From contig QANT01004401.1 of assembly GCA_003254885.1 (NCBI GenBank), positions 26,270 to 90,269 on the forward strand: DNA of 64,000 nucleotides, given 5' to 3'. The notes beneath the pieces are model-generated. The model saw nothing but the letters and a program-made list of their open reading frames with translations. It had not been told where the DNA came from and made no database searches. This document shows, piece after piece, positions 1 to 11,835 of the stretch (position 1 is its first letter; every line of letters begins with the position of its first letter). Source of the DNA: Purshia tridentata. Taxonomy: Eukaryota; Streptophyta; Magnoliopsida; Rosales; Rosaceae. The position numbers and the translations under genes were made by a program.

Positions 1-63
1 ACCCATCAAATCAGAGATCCAACTCGACCAACCCAGAAAAAAAAACCCAGAAAAGGGACTGAC

Positions 64-303
64 AAGGACGTCGAGATCGTCGTGAATGGGGGAGTCGAGG
101 TCGTCGGAGAGTCGGTTGAGGTTGCCGGCGGACCACCGAAGCGTGACGGTGCCAGTGAACATGGACCAAAACGCGAGCAGCAAAATCGCAGCCAATGCCC
201 AGAACTTGTACCTGCCTTTCCCGAGTATTAGACTCGAATCCGAACTCTCCTTCTTGGTGGTAATGGCCGTCGTCGTCGTCGGAAGGCCATCCTCATCCTT
301 CAT
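64..303 (-). CDS. DUF1195 membrane protein, first exon only (partial)
   Basis: The minus strand reads an ATG at 303 and stays open for 80 codons to a GT donor at 63-62; the rest of the gene lies outside the window. The protein begins MKDEDGLPTTTT, then a basic stretch (GKGRYKFW) and one hydrophobic segment at about residues 35-50 (ALAAILLLAFWSMFTG). It continues TVTLRWSAGNLNRLSDDLD, which I recognise as the conserved N-terminus of plant DUF1195 proteins such as Arabidopsis At4g36660. Function is unknown; a single-pass membrane protein is inferred from the one hydrophobic segment. It is divergent from nothing visible upstream. The donor GTCAGT is a non-optimal but acceptable site and lies where homologues continue with EMEEREK. 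Confidence 0.75.
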
Positions 304-2348
304 TTCTGATATTAATCACAGAGATTTTATTGAGTTTAAGTTGAATTTAATTCGACACTATTTTTTATATATATTTTTTCTTCCAATTGTCCTATTTTGG
401 ATTTTTCCTGAAAATCCTGTGCTTGTTGTTTTTTTTGTGTAATCTGAGGTGGACTCTCTCAGATTTGGAAGGGATCGAAGTGAGCAATAAAGGAGAGTTT
501 CCTTCTTTCCCTGTTGGATTTGGTGTTACAGAGATGAAGGGGTGGGGGTTTAAAAACATAGCGTGCGGGTCACCACATGGGATTAGATTCGATTACGTTG
601 ACCGTTAATTGGATTTGGTTAAGATCGGCTGTGGCGGGGAAATCCGGGCCGTTTGATCTAACGAGATCTCAACTCTCTCGAAATGAAAATCAGCAATGCT
701 AGGGTCCCAAAAATGACAGATTGTTGCATGGTGCCGATACGGTCAAAATGTGTTGCAGTTAGTTTATGTGCTACAACTAGTTCGAGTCGGCATTGTGTCA
801 CCATCGTGTTGACAAACATATCATCGCTATTTGAAACACATTTTTTGAATCAGGACCCCTAACATTTATGAATGAAATTACGAGGCTATGCTATAACCAT
901 GTAATTGTAAATGTAGCCAATGCCATAATTTGCCATTCAGTCATAACTTTTATAAATTGCTTCTCATCATGCTTGTGTCACTAGTACTCTTTCCTTTCCT
1001 CATTTTTCTTTCACATTTATTGTGACAATAACAAAAGGAATCCAACTGTCCATCAAATAGACAAGCTAACCATTAACAATAAATGCTATAGAAAAAAAAA
1101 TTAAAAATAAATGTGAATTGGTGTAATATATAATTCAGACGTTAGTCCTGAAAGCAACGTCGGTCAATCATGTTGCTTTTATAAATTAATCGATACTTGT
1201 TTATTGTTTAAATTTAAAGTTTTAAATCTCAAAATGTTAAGCAATTTATATGAGTTATAATTTAAAATACAATTAAACTTTAAATATGAATTGGAATTGA
1301 TCTAGTTAGTCGAAGACAAAAGCTCTCTCTCTACATATTCAAATTCGAACCTTCCTCCTTTCTTGTAATAAAAAATATATAAACTCTATAAATGATAATT
1401 TACAAAGTAAATAATTATGTTAAGAATATGAGAAAGACAAAAAAGAATTGAAGCATTGGAGTTTCTAGCAGTCAAATTCTACACGGCCAATGAAATGTTC
1501 TTATATACGTTATTATACATTAGATTATAAAATTACTATTTAGAGTTTAGATTTTAAGTTTATAATAAACATTAGAAATGAAATTTGCTCACTTTATTAT
1601 ATATCCTAATATCCATCTCGGTACCTAAAGTAAGCAAACTTCATTTTCAATGATATAAACATACAATTCTATGGAACCTTTATTTTTTCCTCTCGAAAAA
1701 TTGAAGTTACACATAAATTCTATTTATAGTAATAGCCGCAATTGATAGAGCCAAAAAAAAAAAAAAACAAATTTAGGAGAGTGATAAAATTTGGAGATCA
1801 TACACGATCGACATCAACCATCTGATATTGACAATTGTTACATAAATTAATTTGCATCCTCAACCTCCAAATATGAAAAGACACCTACCATGGGCTCAAT
1901 AATCCATGCCACTTCAACACTTCACCACACTTCATATAAATATGGTGCAAAGCCAGCAACTTGCTATGATCTACTCACAATGTAGACAAGCAAATATTGA
2001 ATTAATCATGCAACTCAACAAAATGGTTGGTTTCAAAACACTAGCCTTTGCATGCATTTGTCACACTTATATTACTTCCATTCATTAGTATTTACACATT
2101 TTCTTTGGTGATATGAATAAAACTATTTGTATATGTTTTATGTCACACGTGTAGTACGTATATATCTGATAGAGATGAGAGCCACCTATACAAGTGAGTC
2201 TCTTCTTTATTAAAAATACAATGTACAATGTGTGGTATCAAAATGCAATACATCTAACATTACTGTGTGGCTATATCCATTCTCAAAAATAGCATATGTA
2301 TATATCTCTCTAGGATCATATATGTTATGCTTCCTCAATCAACTATCC
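304..2348. other. Gene-free stretch between DUF1195 and DUF620 genes
   Basis: This AT-rich 2-kb interval holds the promoter side of the DUF1195 gene and the 3' side of the DUF620 gene. Only short unsupported ORFs occur. A SINE-like fragment lies at 1303-1378. I see no RNA gene. Confidence 0.6.
1303..1378 (+). repeat. SINE-like fragment, copy 1
   Basis: The segment reads TAGTCGAAGACAAAAGCTC, then a CATATTC(A/G) block and a box-B-like TTCGAACC, then CCTCC and TTGTAATAAAA. The same succession recurs at 13434-13510. The box-B-like GGTTCGAAC core (clearer in the second copy) suggests a tRNA-derived SINE. No target-site duplication was evident, and the box A half is weak. Confidence 0.45.
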
Positions 2349-4085
2349 TTACATCTTCTTGTTCATGTCAGCAGGAGGCAGAAAGCTCTCCATTGTCAAA
2401 CCCCAAACATTGAAATCTACCTCTTCAATTTTCCACGTCTCCTCCATCTCCCTCTTGTGGTTGGCAGATTGCTCGCCGTATCTGAAAACCTTGACCCGCG
2501 TCTTGCCGCTATGGGCAATGTTTAATCCGTCGACATATTTGTAATCCTGTATCATAGACTCGGTGCTGGTCTCCCAGAAAACATCGTCGTCTCCTGTGTT
2601 GGTCATCCTCAGCAGCCTCGAGTCCTCGAATTGTACGAGGAGCCCCGAACGCTGGCTGAAGTATCCCCACACTGTGTGGTGAATTATCTCATAGTTTGGA
2701 CCACTTTGTGCCTCACGAAGTGCAGGACTTGTGTCCAGCTTGAGAATGAAACAGTCGTCGTCGTTTATGATCTTCTCACCAATACACATTGCATCTGCGA
2801 ATAAAAGGGCCGTGGCCCTTGGGTCCAAACCCTGCAAATAATCAATGTCATAATTGGATATATATATATATATACATATAAGCCCAAACCATTAGAAAAC
2901 TACCTTAAGAAAATGTGGAAGAATATATAGAAGTACCTGGAGAAAACGGCGCAAGGGTCTTGGAGGGCCTTGTGAGATGGGAGTTTGTTGGTTTGAGGAA
3001 TGCCGCCATGAAAGCTTGCCATTGCTTCCGCAGATGAGCTTGCAGCCAGACACAACAAGCTCTAAGCACCACAAGTCTGGATTCTTTTGCCAAAGCACGA
3101 ACCCACCGATCTCTGCATTGCTCTTTTTCACCTCCAAGCTCATATCTCCTTGGTGAAACTCCGACGCACTAATCTTAACCTGTCCGGTCACACACATGCT
3201 GTTCACCGAGTTCAATGCTGCTTGCCCTCCCGTCGCCGCCGTGTATTGTTGCACGATGTATTTGGCTGTTGAAGCTTGCTGCAGATATTAATATTCGATC
3301 GATTATTAACACTTCATATTTTCAAATAAGAGAGACAAGCTAGGATTTCGATTCTCTGCGAGCTATTGTAAATTTTCAAAAATCATTAACCTAGCTAATA
3401 TATTTATTTGTACCATATTAATTGGTAGAGTGTAATTCCAACAAATATGAAATTTTTGTGAGACCTATATGTGATTAGTAAATATAGTATAAGTAACATT
3501 AATCACCACAATATGAATTTATCCCGAAATCAGTGGAACTTCATGTAAAATGATGGAAAAGGTCAAATATGTATTGTTAGGTCTAGCTTGACCATTTTAC
3601 TTGCGCATGATATGCCAAGAAAATTTGAGGCTACTATTTCTTCTCCAAATATTTGATCAACTAAAACCTAATCAATATTTTGTTTTTATTTTGTGACTTC
3701 TTTTTAAAATATCAACAAAACAAAAATGATTATATAATATGTAAGAAAATATTAAGCATGCATGACAAGGACATATTGATGATTAATTAATTCTTACAAT
3801 GGAAGAATCTCTAACTGGACGATGGACAGAATGGCCCAACTGGACTTGAAGAGGGATAAGAGGAGAGCCTACAAGGTAAAGTAGAAAACGTAGCTCGTTT
3901 AATCGTCCGGCAATGACCGGCGCAGACCATTTATCGGAGGTTTGAGCCTTCATCCACGTCAACATGTTCTGAAATCGCAATTGCACATTGCTTCCCATAC
4001 TTGTGAACATCTCTTCCGGTATGGGGACCTCGAGAACATTCTCGAGGCCATCTTCTCTATCAATATTCGGACAAAGCTTCCTCAT
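2349..4085 (-). CDS. DUF620 family protein
   Basis: Three exons on the minus strand: 3798-4085, 2937-3278 and 2349-2831, with GT-AG introns of 519 and 105 bp, encode 370 aa. The start MRKLCPNIDREDGLENVLEVP and the following IPEEMFTSMG are diagnostic of the plant DUF620 family (for example Arabidopsis At5g05840 and At3g19540). Later blocks fit the family too: STAKYIVQQYTAATGG, GGFVLWQKNPDLWCLELVV, FIL-LDTSPALREAQS, and a C-terminal EETWKIEEVDFNVWGLTMESFLPPAD. There is no signal peptide or membrane segment, so it is probably soluble. Biochemical function is unknown. Length is at the short end for the family, which often carries a longer N-terminal Ser-rich region. The gene lies tail-to-tail with nothing recognisable on its 3' side. 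Confidence 0.93.
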
Positions 4086-4764
4086 TTGTGTGTGTATGTC
4101 TCATAGAAAAGATGAAGAGGGGAAAGAAAAGAGAAAAAGAGAGAGACTTAGAGTCAAGGGCTTAAATAAACACCATTAATTGATCGTCATATTATTTCTA
4201 GTTGAGGGAAAAGAGGGGCCTATGTGGAGAAAGTGGGGATGATGGATGATATTGAGAGGATGGCGTGGGTGTGAATTTGCCAAAGGTTCTCCTTGATTGT
4301 AGGTGTCTTGTGGGCTTGATTTATAGATCAAATTGCATTTGTTAACTTTCTATTTTAGGGGCTAGCTATAGGTTGAGTTTATTACTTGATTCTTTATCCT
4401 TACATTTTCACAAGATTCAATCAAATTATTACACGTGTTTTTTATACATTTCCAAAGCACTAAAACACTATTCACGTATCTACTCTCTAACACGACAACC
4501 ATATATATATATATATATTATATGTATTAGTATACCCAAATGATGACTATTAATTGCTAAATATTATATATATTAGTATACCCAAATGATGAATATAGCT
4601 AAATTATATATTAATTAACATCTACGTAAATAAAACTTAAAAGTCACGCATACATACATAAATTATGCTAATATAATAGTCCTTTAAAAATTATATACTT
4701 ATAAATGTAATGCACTATGTAATACCCAAGTTTAAAGAAAATTAGAATATATATATATCTACAC
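4086..4764. other. Gene-free stretch upstream of DUF620 gene
   Basis: Holds the DUF620 promoter side, a (TA)n run at about 4501-4520, and an imperfect 46-bp tandem duplication (4525-4616) in which TATTAGTATACCCAAATGAT occurs twice. Nothing coding is supported. Confidence 0.6.
4525..4616. repeat. 46-bp tandem duplication, two copies
   Basis: TATTAGTATACCCAAATGAT starts at 4525 and again at 4571, with partly similar AT-rich sequence between. Two imperfect copies only. Confidence 0.6.
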
Positions 4765-4984
4765 AATATCGCTTCTTGAGTGCAATCCGACACCATATAT
4801 TTTTAGAATCACGGGTACCCTTTCTGTTTCCATCTCTTGCAAAGTTCTCCCCTTAATAAGTCTCTGGCATAATGAACCATAGCCAAATATAATGGATATG
4901 ATAGGGGCAACCACAGCACAAGCACATTTGTTCAACTTTGTTGGGGTTTCACTTGCTCGAGACCATAGCAGGTTTATTATGCAT
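4765..4984 (-). pseudogene. Polyol/sorbitol transporter pseudogene, exon-1 start fused to exon-2 end
   Basis: Reading minus from 4984, the DNA aligns with exon 1 of the intact gene at 8890-10534: ATG-CAT-AAT-AAA-CCT for (M)HNKP, then a block encoding KLNKCACAVVAPIISIIFGYG if frameshifts are ignored. Translated directly it stops at codon 12 (TGA). Immediately after the FGYG codons, where exon 1 should end, the sequence jumps to the end of exon 2: CCAGAGAC, then AGAACTTTGCAAGAGATGGA (family LPETKGRTLEEME), then CTCAAGAAGCGAT (family SRSD). So intron, TM1 to TM12 and loops, roughly 1.4 kb, are deleted. It is closer to the second transporter than to the first. This is a non-functional remnant. 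Confidence 0.85.
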
Positions 4985-6362
4985 GTCGATCTGTATGTGT
5001 AAGATTGTATCTGTGTAATGGTCGTCGGAACATATATATATATAATATATGTAGATCTTCAAATCAGTTGTGTACATTTTTTTTTTTTTATCCCACTTTA
5101 CAACTTCTTAACCAATTCAGTGTTTCCCTAATGGATCGGACATATATTCTATTGGGAGCTTAATTAGTACTTTGACTCTTCTGTTCTTTGGAATCGCATC
5201 CTGCAGTCCTTGTAGCAACTTGCTAAACACATCCACTTTAACTGCTTAATTTGTTGCCAGCAACTGTGTTTCTAGCACCAATTTGAAACAAAATAAAGGT
5301 ATGGTCCTTCTTATCCATTGGTTATTCTGGCCTCTTCGTTCTTTGTCTCTTTTTCCATACCAAAAGGTTGCATGTTTGAGACGTTCGAATCTATACTCAA
5401 ATTAATTTAACCAAGTTCTTTTAATTAACTTTCAACTTAATAGAAATTAAAGGAATAGGATGATATATTCGTAAATATATATTATATTGGATCATATTTC
5501 ATCATTTAATTCAGTTCAAGAAGTCGTACTTTTTTATTTTGTTATTGACAATGAATCTCCAAATGATCGATCTACACATATATCATATATGTAGTACCAT
5601 TTCTAGAATCAGTGAATCACTAGCTAGTGCTAAAAAGCATTTTCACTTATTATCGCTTTTGTTTTGTACTCACTGGCCAAAAGGTAGTAACTTTCACCAG
5701 CTACGTACCGTTTCTTTATGCTAGCTTATCCACTTTCCTCTTACTTCTTTTCTTTTTTTTCAAACATATATACTCTCTAGTTTCCTCTCACATATGCAAA
5801 GTAATGATTTAATTTGATAAACCGATCGATTTGTATAATGATTATGCATACTATGAAGAAATTATTGTGTATAATATTGACATGTGGATGTCAATAAGAT
5901 ACTAGAAATATTGTGCCATAAAATAACTTGGATTACCATGTCAATTGAATATTGCTAAATGTATCAATATGGAGGTCAATTAACCTAATTATGCGATAGC
6001 CGCTAATTAACAAGGTCCTGTTTGTAAAAAATTATTTAAATTTTAAACTTGGAACAAGCTCTTCTTTTTAGTTCTTCCCGATATACATGGCAAACATACT
6101 TAGCTCAACAAATCTTAATTAGTTAGAAATCAATGGAATCAAGGGTTTGAAGGAGAACTGTGCGCCGTTCAGTCTTGTAAACTAATTGGGACTATAATTA
6201 AAAACAAATAAACCAATCCATGTATTGGTCGGGAGTTGTAACAATGGGATATAACCACAGAAAACACAACTCGGTTGAAGAGCTATATTGTATATAGTCC
6301 GAAGACAATTACACAGACACAACTACAAGCCTACAACAAAACATTCTTACACACATAAAGAC
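4985..6362. other. Gene-free stretch upstream of transporter gene A
   Basis: AT-rich, with short unsupported ORFs. A TATA-like TATATAG at 6291-6297 lies about 70 nt before the transporter start codon at 6363 and is a plausible core promoter. Confidence 0.5.
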
Positions 6363-7967
6363 ATGCAGAATATACCTACTATAGTCTCAATGGAGATGGA
6401 GAAGAAGATGGAGAACACGGGAGGAAGTGAAACCCCAAAAAAGTTGAACAAATGTGCATGTGCTTGTGTTGCCGTTGCATCTATCATAAACATGATTTTT
6501 GGCTACTGTACGTTACATACATACGTACATACCTACATGCATATATCTTTCTCTCTGTTTATATATATTTTTGTCTAAATTTCAAATATTCATTAATTCT
6601 CCGTTTCTACGTCAGATATTGGTGTTATGAGTGGAGCCTTAATTTTCATAAAAGAAGATCTGAAAATCAGCGAAGCACAAGTGGCAGTACTCGGCGGAAT
6701 ACAAAACCTCTGCTCTCTACTGGGAGCCATGGCTGCCGGAAAAACCTCGGATTGCATTGGTCGTCGTTACACGATAATGTTGGCCTCCATCATTTTCATG
6801 TCAGGATCAATCCTAATGGGCTACAGCCCAAACTACGCGGTCCTAATCACTGGCAAGTGCATTGCTGGCGTAGCTGTGGGTTTTGCCGCCAGCACCATAC
6901 CTGTTTACTCGGCAGAGATTTCATCCTCTACATCCCGAGGCTCTCTCACCTCTCTACCAGGGCTTTGCTTAAACATTGGACTCTTAATTGGCTTTGTATC
7001 AAATTATTTCTTCGGAAAACTTGCTTTGGAACTTGGCTGGAGACTGATGTTGGGGGTTGCAGCAGTCCCTTCACTTGCCTTGGCTATAGGAATACTCAAA
7101 ATGCCCGAGTCCCCGAGATGGTTGGTAATGAAGGGTCGTTTAGAAGAAGCTAAGAAAGTCTTGTCATTAGTATCCAACACCAAGGAAGAAGCAGAATCTC
7201 GTTTCCATGATATTAAAATGGCGGCCGGAATCAACGGGGACGGGAAGGATGGCAGCAGCAGCAAAGGGGTTTGGAAAGAACTAATTGTGAAGCCGAGTCC
7301 TGCAGTTCGTCGTATTTTAAGAGCCGCTATCGGATTACACTTTTTCATGATGAGCACGGGGATACAGGTGGTTGTGTTGTATGGTCCAAGAATCTTTAAG
7401 AAAGCTGGGGTGACTAGCAAAGACAAGCTCATGCTCGCCAATGTTGGGATGGGGATAACAAAGATTTGTTTTGCATTGGTGGCCACATTTTTGCTTGACA
7501 AGGTTGGGAGGAGGAAACTCTTGTTGACAAGCATTGGGGGCATGTTTTTAGGTCTATCAGGGTTAGGGTTTTGCTTGACCATGGTAGAGCAGTCCACAGA
7601 GAAGCTGTATTGGCCACTCTGCTTTAGCTTTGTGGCAGTGTATGTGTATTTGGCTTCCTTCTCACTTGGGCTTGGGCCCTGCTCATGGGTTTATACCGCT
7701 GAGATTTTCCCTTTGAAGTTGAGGGCACAAGGAGCTAGTATTGCCGGGGCAGTGAACAATATTACTAGTGCTACAATTTCAATGAGTTTCATATCGATTT
7801 ATGAGGCAATTACAATAGGAGGAACCTTCTTTATGTTTGCAGGCATATCTGTGGTTGCAAGTTTGTTTTTCTTTTGCTTCTTGCCAGAGACCAAGGGGAG
7901 AACTTTGGAAGAGATTGAAATGCTTTTCACCAGAAAGGTTGCTCCTGATTCTACAAATGGTGTGTAG
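6363..7967 (+). CDS. Polyol/sorbitol transporter-like MFS protein (gene A, diverged)
   Basis: Two exons, 6363-6507 and 6616-7967, encode 498 aa. The protein is a 12-TM sugar porter of the major facilitator superfamily, polyol/monosaccharide (PMT/PLT/SOT) group, expected to move sugar alcohols or monosaccharides with protons across a membrane. Family signatures seen: GRRYT after TM2, PVYSAEISS, LTSLPGL, SNYFFGKL, GWRLMLG, PESPRWLVM, KVGRRKLLLTS, EIFPLKLRAQGAS and a C-terminal PETKGRTLEEIE. Several normally invariant positions differ. The split codon over the intron is T+AT = Tyr, giving FGYYIGVMSG where the family and gene B have FGYD. TM7 reads HFFMMSTGIQVVVLY instead of HFFEHATGIEAVVLY. VNNITSA replaces VNRVMNA. 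The frame is fully open, so it may be a neofunctionalised or decaying copy. It converges on gene B. Confidence 0.9.
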
Positions 7968-8889
7968 CTAGAATATTATAACATGAGATTGTTGCATCAG
8001 TACTTATATTGTGTCCTCTGTTTCATTTTGATGCAGTAACCAGAATGCTCTCTGTTTATTCATTACTTATTCTGAATAAGCTCTCTGTCTCAGTGCTTCT
8101 CTGTATGTCTTGATGATCTCTTCTGTCTAGCTCAATGCATCTAATTCTTTAATTTTGTTTTTTTTGTTTTTTTTCTTTCTATCTCAATGATCTCTTCATG
8201 AGGAATTCTGGATCATGTGTGCCAAAGCCAGAGGTCAGATAAATGAATCATGCTAGTTAGGGTGCCTTAGTTACGTCACTTCAACTTTTTATAATATTAG
8301 GTGTGAATCTGTGATTAATACCACTTGATTTTATACACATGAAATATTGTAGTAAACTTACTGTAAGAAAGAACGTACGATTTTGGTCAAAAAAAAGAAA
8401 GAAAGAACGTACGAAAAAATAAAACCACACGTGACACAACTAATACCAAAAGGCTGCATGTTTCGATTGTTTTATACCTAACAATAAAAGTCATATCGAT
8501 TATGGACTATGGATCATTTGATAAAAAGTAAAAAATGGCGACTTAATCTTTAAATATATATATTAAAAGAAATAGATCGATGCTACTATGTCTTAATCAT
8601 TAGAAGTATGGCAGACAAAGAAAAAATGGGAAATAAAGATGAACATCGATCTTAATATCTTATATATCTTTCAAATTATAATTCATGCACCTAATTTCTC
8701 TCATAAGTCATAAGTTCCACTCAATATGAAAAAAGAAACACAAGTCTATTACGAAGCATGATATAGATATAGTAAAACAACCTCATGATATTGGCATACA
8801 ATTCTAATATAGGTTCCCCTGATTTTCCTACCTATGTTCTTCTTCTTCTTCTTTTCTTGTGGTTGAACTAGATCTCCAAATTATATATT
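7968..8889. other. Intergenic stretch between the two convergent transporters
   Basis: Contains both 3' untranslated regions; no coding signal. A micro-insertion flanked by a 16-bp direct repeat lies at 8365-8414. Confidence 0.6.
8365..8414 (+). repeat. Micro-insertion with 16-bp target duplication
   Basis: AAGAAAGAACGTACGA occurs at 8365-8380 and again at 8399-8414. Between them lie 18 bases beginning TTTTGGTCAAAAAAAA. The layout (short tail, poly(A), exact flanking repeat) is that of a retroposed insertion cut down to its 3' end. Confidence 0.6.
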
Positions 8890-10534
8890 CTACACGTCGC
8901 TTCTTGAGTCTCTGGTAGCTTTTTTGCTGAAAAGCATTTCCATCTCTTCCAAAGTTCTTCCCTTGGTCTCAGGCAAGAAGAAGAAGAAAAACAACCAAGC
9001 CAACACAGATATTCCTCCAAACATAAAGAAGGCTCCTCCTATTGTAATTGCCTTATATATTGAAATGAAACTCATTGAAACGGTAGCATTCATAACCCTG
9101 TTGACAGCCACCCCAACACTAGCCCCTTGTGCCCTCAACTTCAAAGGGAAAATCTCAGTGCTATAAACCCATGTGCAGGGTCCAAGCCCAATTGAGAAGA
9201 AAGCCACAAACACATACACTGTCACAATGCTAAAGACAAGTGCCCAAACCATATTCTCTTTGGAGTGTTCTACCATGGTTAAACTAAACCCTAATCCTGC
9301 TAAGGCTATAATCATCCCCCCAACACTAGTCAACAAAAGTTTCCTCCTCCCAACCTTGTCAAGCAAAAATGTGGCTACCATTATAAAGCATATCTTTGTT
9401 ACACCGACCCCAATTGTGGCGAGCAAGAGCTTGTCTTTGTTAAGCACCCCAGCTTTCTTAAAGATTCTTGGACCATACAGCACAACCGCCTCAATCCCCG
9501 TGGCGTGCTCGAAAAAATGTATTCCAATCGCGGCCATTAAAATCCTCCTGACTGCCGGAGTTGGCGTTAAAAACAGTTCTTTCCAAACCCCTTCGCCGCT
9601 ATTAATCTTCTTCTCCACTACTTCATCTCCGTCGTTATTGATTCCCACCGCGATTTTAATGTCCCGGAAACGAGATTCCGCTTCTTCTTTAGAGTTGGAT
9701 ACTGATGACAAGACTTCCTTAGCTTCTTCTAAACGACCCTGCATTACCAACCATCTTGGGGACTCTGGCATTTTGAGTATTCCCATAGACAAGGCAAGTG
9801 AAGGCACTGCTGCAATCCCCAACATTAGTCTCCAGCCAAGTTCCAAAGCAAGTTTTCCGAAGAAATAATTTGATATGTAGCCGAGTGTGATTCCAATGCT
9901 AATGAAAAGCCCCGGTAGAGAGGTGAGAGAGCCTCGCGACGTAGGGGATGAAATCTCTGCCGAGTAAACGGGTGCGATCATAAGAGCAAAGCCCACACCC
10001 ACGCCAGCTGTGCACCGGCCCGTCATTAGGACCGCGTAGTTTGGGCCGTAGCCCATTAGGATTGAGCCCACCATGAAAATTATCGAGGCCACTATGATGG
10101 TGTAACGACGGCCAATGTAGTCGGAGGTTCTTCCGGCAGCAAGGGACCCCACCAGAGCGCAGAGGTTGAGTATTCCGGCGAGGACTTGCACTTGTACGTC
10201 GTTGATTTTCAGGTCTTCTTTTATGAAAATCATGGCTCCGCTCATCACCCCAGTGTCTGAGAAAGTAAAATTTTTAGTTTACATCAGAGTGAATCAAACC
10301 AAGACCTAACTACAATTAAATGAAAAAAATGAAGAAACATGCATAATTAGATGGTTGATAGAGTAGAGATATTGTATATATAACGTACGTACCGTAGCCA
10401 AATATAATGGATATGATAGAGGCGACCACAGCACAAGCACATGCAGACTTGTTGAACTTTGCGGCGGGGATTTCATTCTCGCCACCACCATTCGCCATCT
10501 CCATGGATACCATAGTAGGTTTATTATGATCCAT
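8890..10534 (-). CDS. Polyol/sorbitol transporter (gene B)
   Basis: Two exons, 10393-10534 and 8890-10256, encode 502 aa. The intron falls inside the TM1 Asp codon (G + AC), exactly as in gene A. All signatures of the plant PMT/PLT/SOT group of MFS sugar porters are present: FGYDTGVMSGAM in TM1 with the proton-coupling Asp, GRRYT, APVYSAEISSPTSRG, PESPRWLVMQGR, HFFEHATGIEAVVLYGPRIF in TM7, DKVGRRKLLLTS, STEIFPLKLRAQGAS, AVNRVMN and PETKGRTLEEME. It is expected to be a 12-TM, H+-coupled plasma-membrane carrier of sorbitol or related polyols; in Rosaceae, relatives move sorbitol, the main phloem sugar alcohol. Substrate is inferred from family only. The start follows the MDHNKPTMVSMEM motif shared with gene A and the pseudogene. 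Confidence 0.94.
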
Positions 10535-11426
10535 GTTCTGTTTGTGTGAGACTATATATAATATGTTGGGTATAGTAATAGTAGCAAGCTAGCTCTTCCT
10601 CACCAATTAGTACTAATATCTAATTGGGTGTCCCACATGTCCCTGGTTCTACTGTAGAGAGAGAAGATGATTAAGCATTCTATAATGACAAGTCTTCATG
10701 ACTAATTAAGAGTCCTTTATATAATATGGACGGTGTGGAACCCACTGGATCTGGCGGCATATACAGCTTGATTATGTTTTGTCTCATCTCAGATCGTTTA
10801 ATTTCCCTAACATACTCTCTCTCTCTCTGTGCAGCTAGCTGTTTAAGTTTGAAGAAATTAGAAGGATATCAATTCAATCATGAAAAAGAAACCTAGGAAA
10901 GGGTTAAGGGCCTAATTGAGAGGGATTGATCCCAATTGCGCCACATAGAAATAACTTAATAATTAATTAATAATATATAATTTCTTTGGGCCTAGAATTA
11001 CTGAATGCAATCCAACCTGCATATTCGGATACCTAGCTAATACCAACCGATTGATATGCCATTGACCAAGCCACCAATATCATGTTCGGACTCCAACATA
11101 TATGGAAAATTAAAACATATTGTCCACTTAATAATATTGTTATGTTCTGGTTGTAATTAATTAAATAAATTTTGATCCGTTAAATATAAAACTAGCTGGT
11201 ATGGTACTACGGTACTGTACGTACTAATTAAGTGTAAAAAAATATGAATAAAGTGCCTGCAAAATGGCATTGCTAGCTAGCTAGCACATGACGACTCATG
11301 TACGTGATAAAAATATATATTTGTGTACTTTTTCTTACTTTTGATAGTGATATATGGCAAATTAGAGTCGCTTTCAATTTTTTCATACAATGCACTTCTA
11401 GATACAGAGAGAGACCGACATAAATA

Positions 11427-11447
11427 TAGATAGATAGATAGATAGAT
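11427..11447. repeat. (GATA)n microsatellite
   Basis: About five uninterrupted GATA units. Confidence 0.8.
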
Positions 11448-11656
11448 CATACCTGTGATACCAAGTGGGTGGGCATTGAAATAGACAAATAATGGTTCAT
11501 ATGATCGAGCATGCCCAGCAAAAAGAGGGATATGATATGATCACTAACTCCACTAACAAGTATGTACAATATCAAACATTCATCGCAGATCGATATATAT
11601 AGTTGAGTTTGGATGACGCAACCAGAAACTAGATTCAAAGCATCTCAATCTTAAGA

Positions 11657-11835
11657 GGGTGTATTCAATTTAGATACTAATAGCTAATTAGTGCATGTAT
11701 ATATCCAAATCAAAATTTTAAAGATTTTATAAACATTTAGTTGTATTCAATTTTAAATTTTAAAGATTTCATAAAAATATATTTAGGTGTATTAAAAAAA
11801 CTCATTGATTTTAAATCTTTTCATTAAGTGGTGGA
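11657..11835. repeat. MITE-like remnant starting GGGTGTATTCAATT
   Basis: The start GGGTGTATTCAATT is a common terminus of plant non-autonomous DNA elements. Inside, TTGTATTCAATTTTAAATTTTAAAG and related words recur, ending near an AGGTGTATT block. No complementary right terminus or clear target duplication was found, so it is probably truncated. Confidence 0.35.

Noticed and set aside
86-608. Plus-strand ORFs at the left edge
   Set aside because: The minus strand there encodes a recognisable DUF1195 exon; the plus frames have no homology I can see.
9173-9868. Plus-strand 231-codon ORF
   Set aside because: Antisense shadow of transporter gene B exon 2, whose minus frame carries all family motifs.
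10552-10562. TATATATA as promoter of transporter B
   Set aside because: It lies only about 20 nt before the start codon, so transcription from it would begin at or after the ATG.
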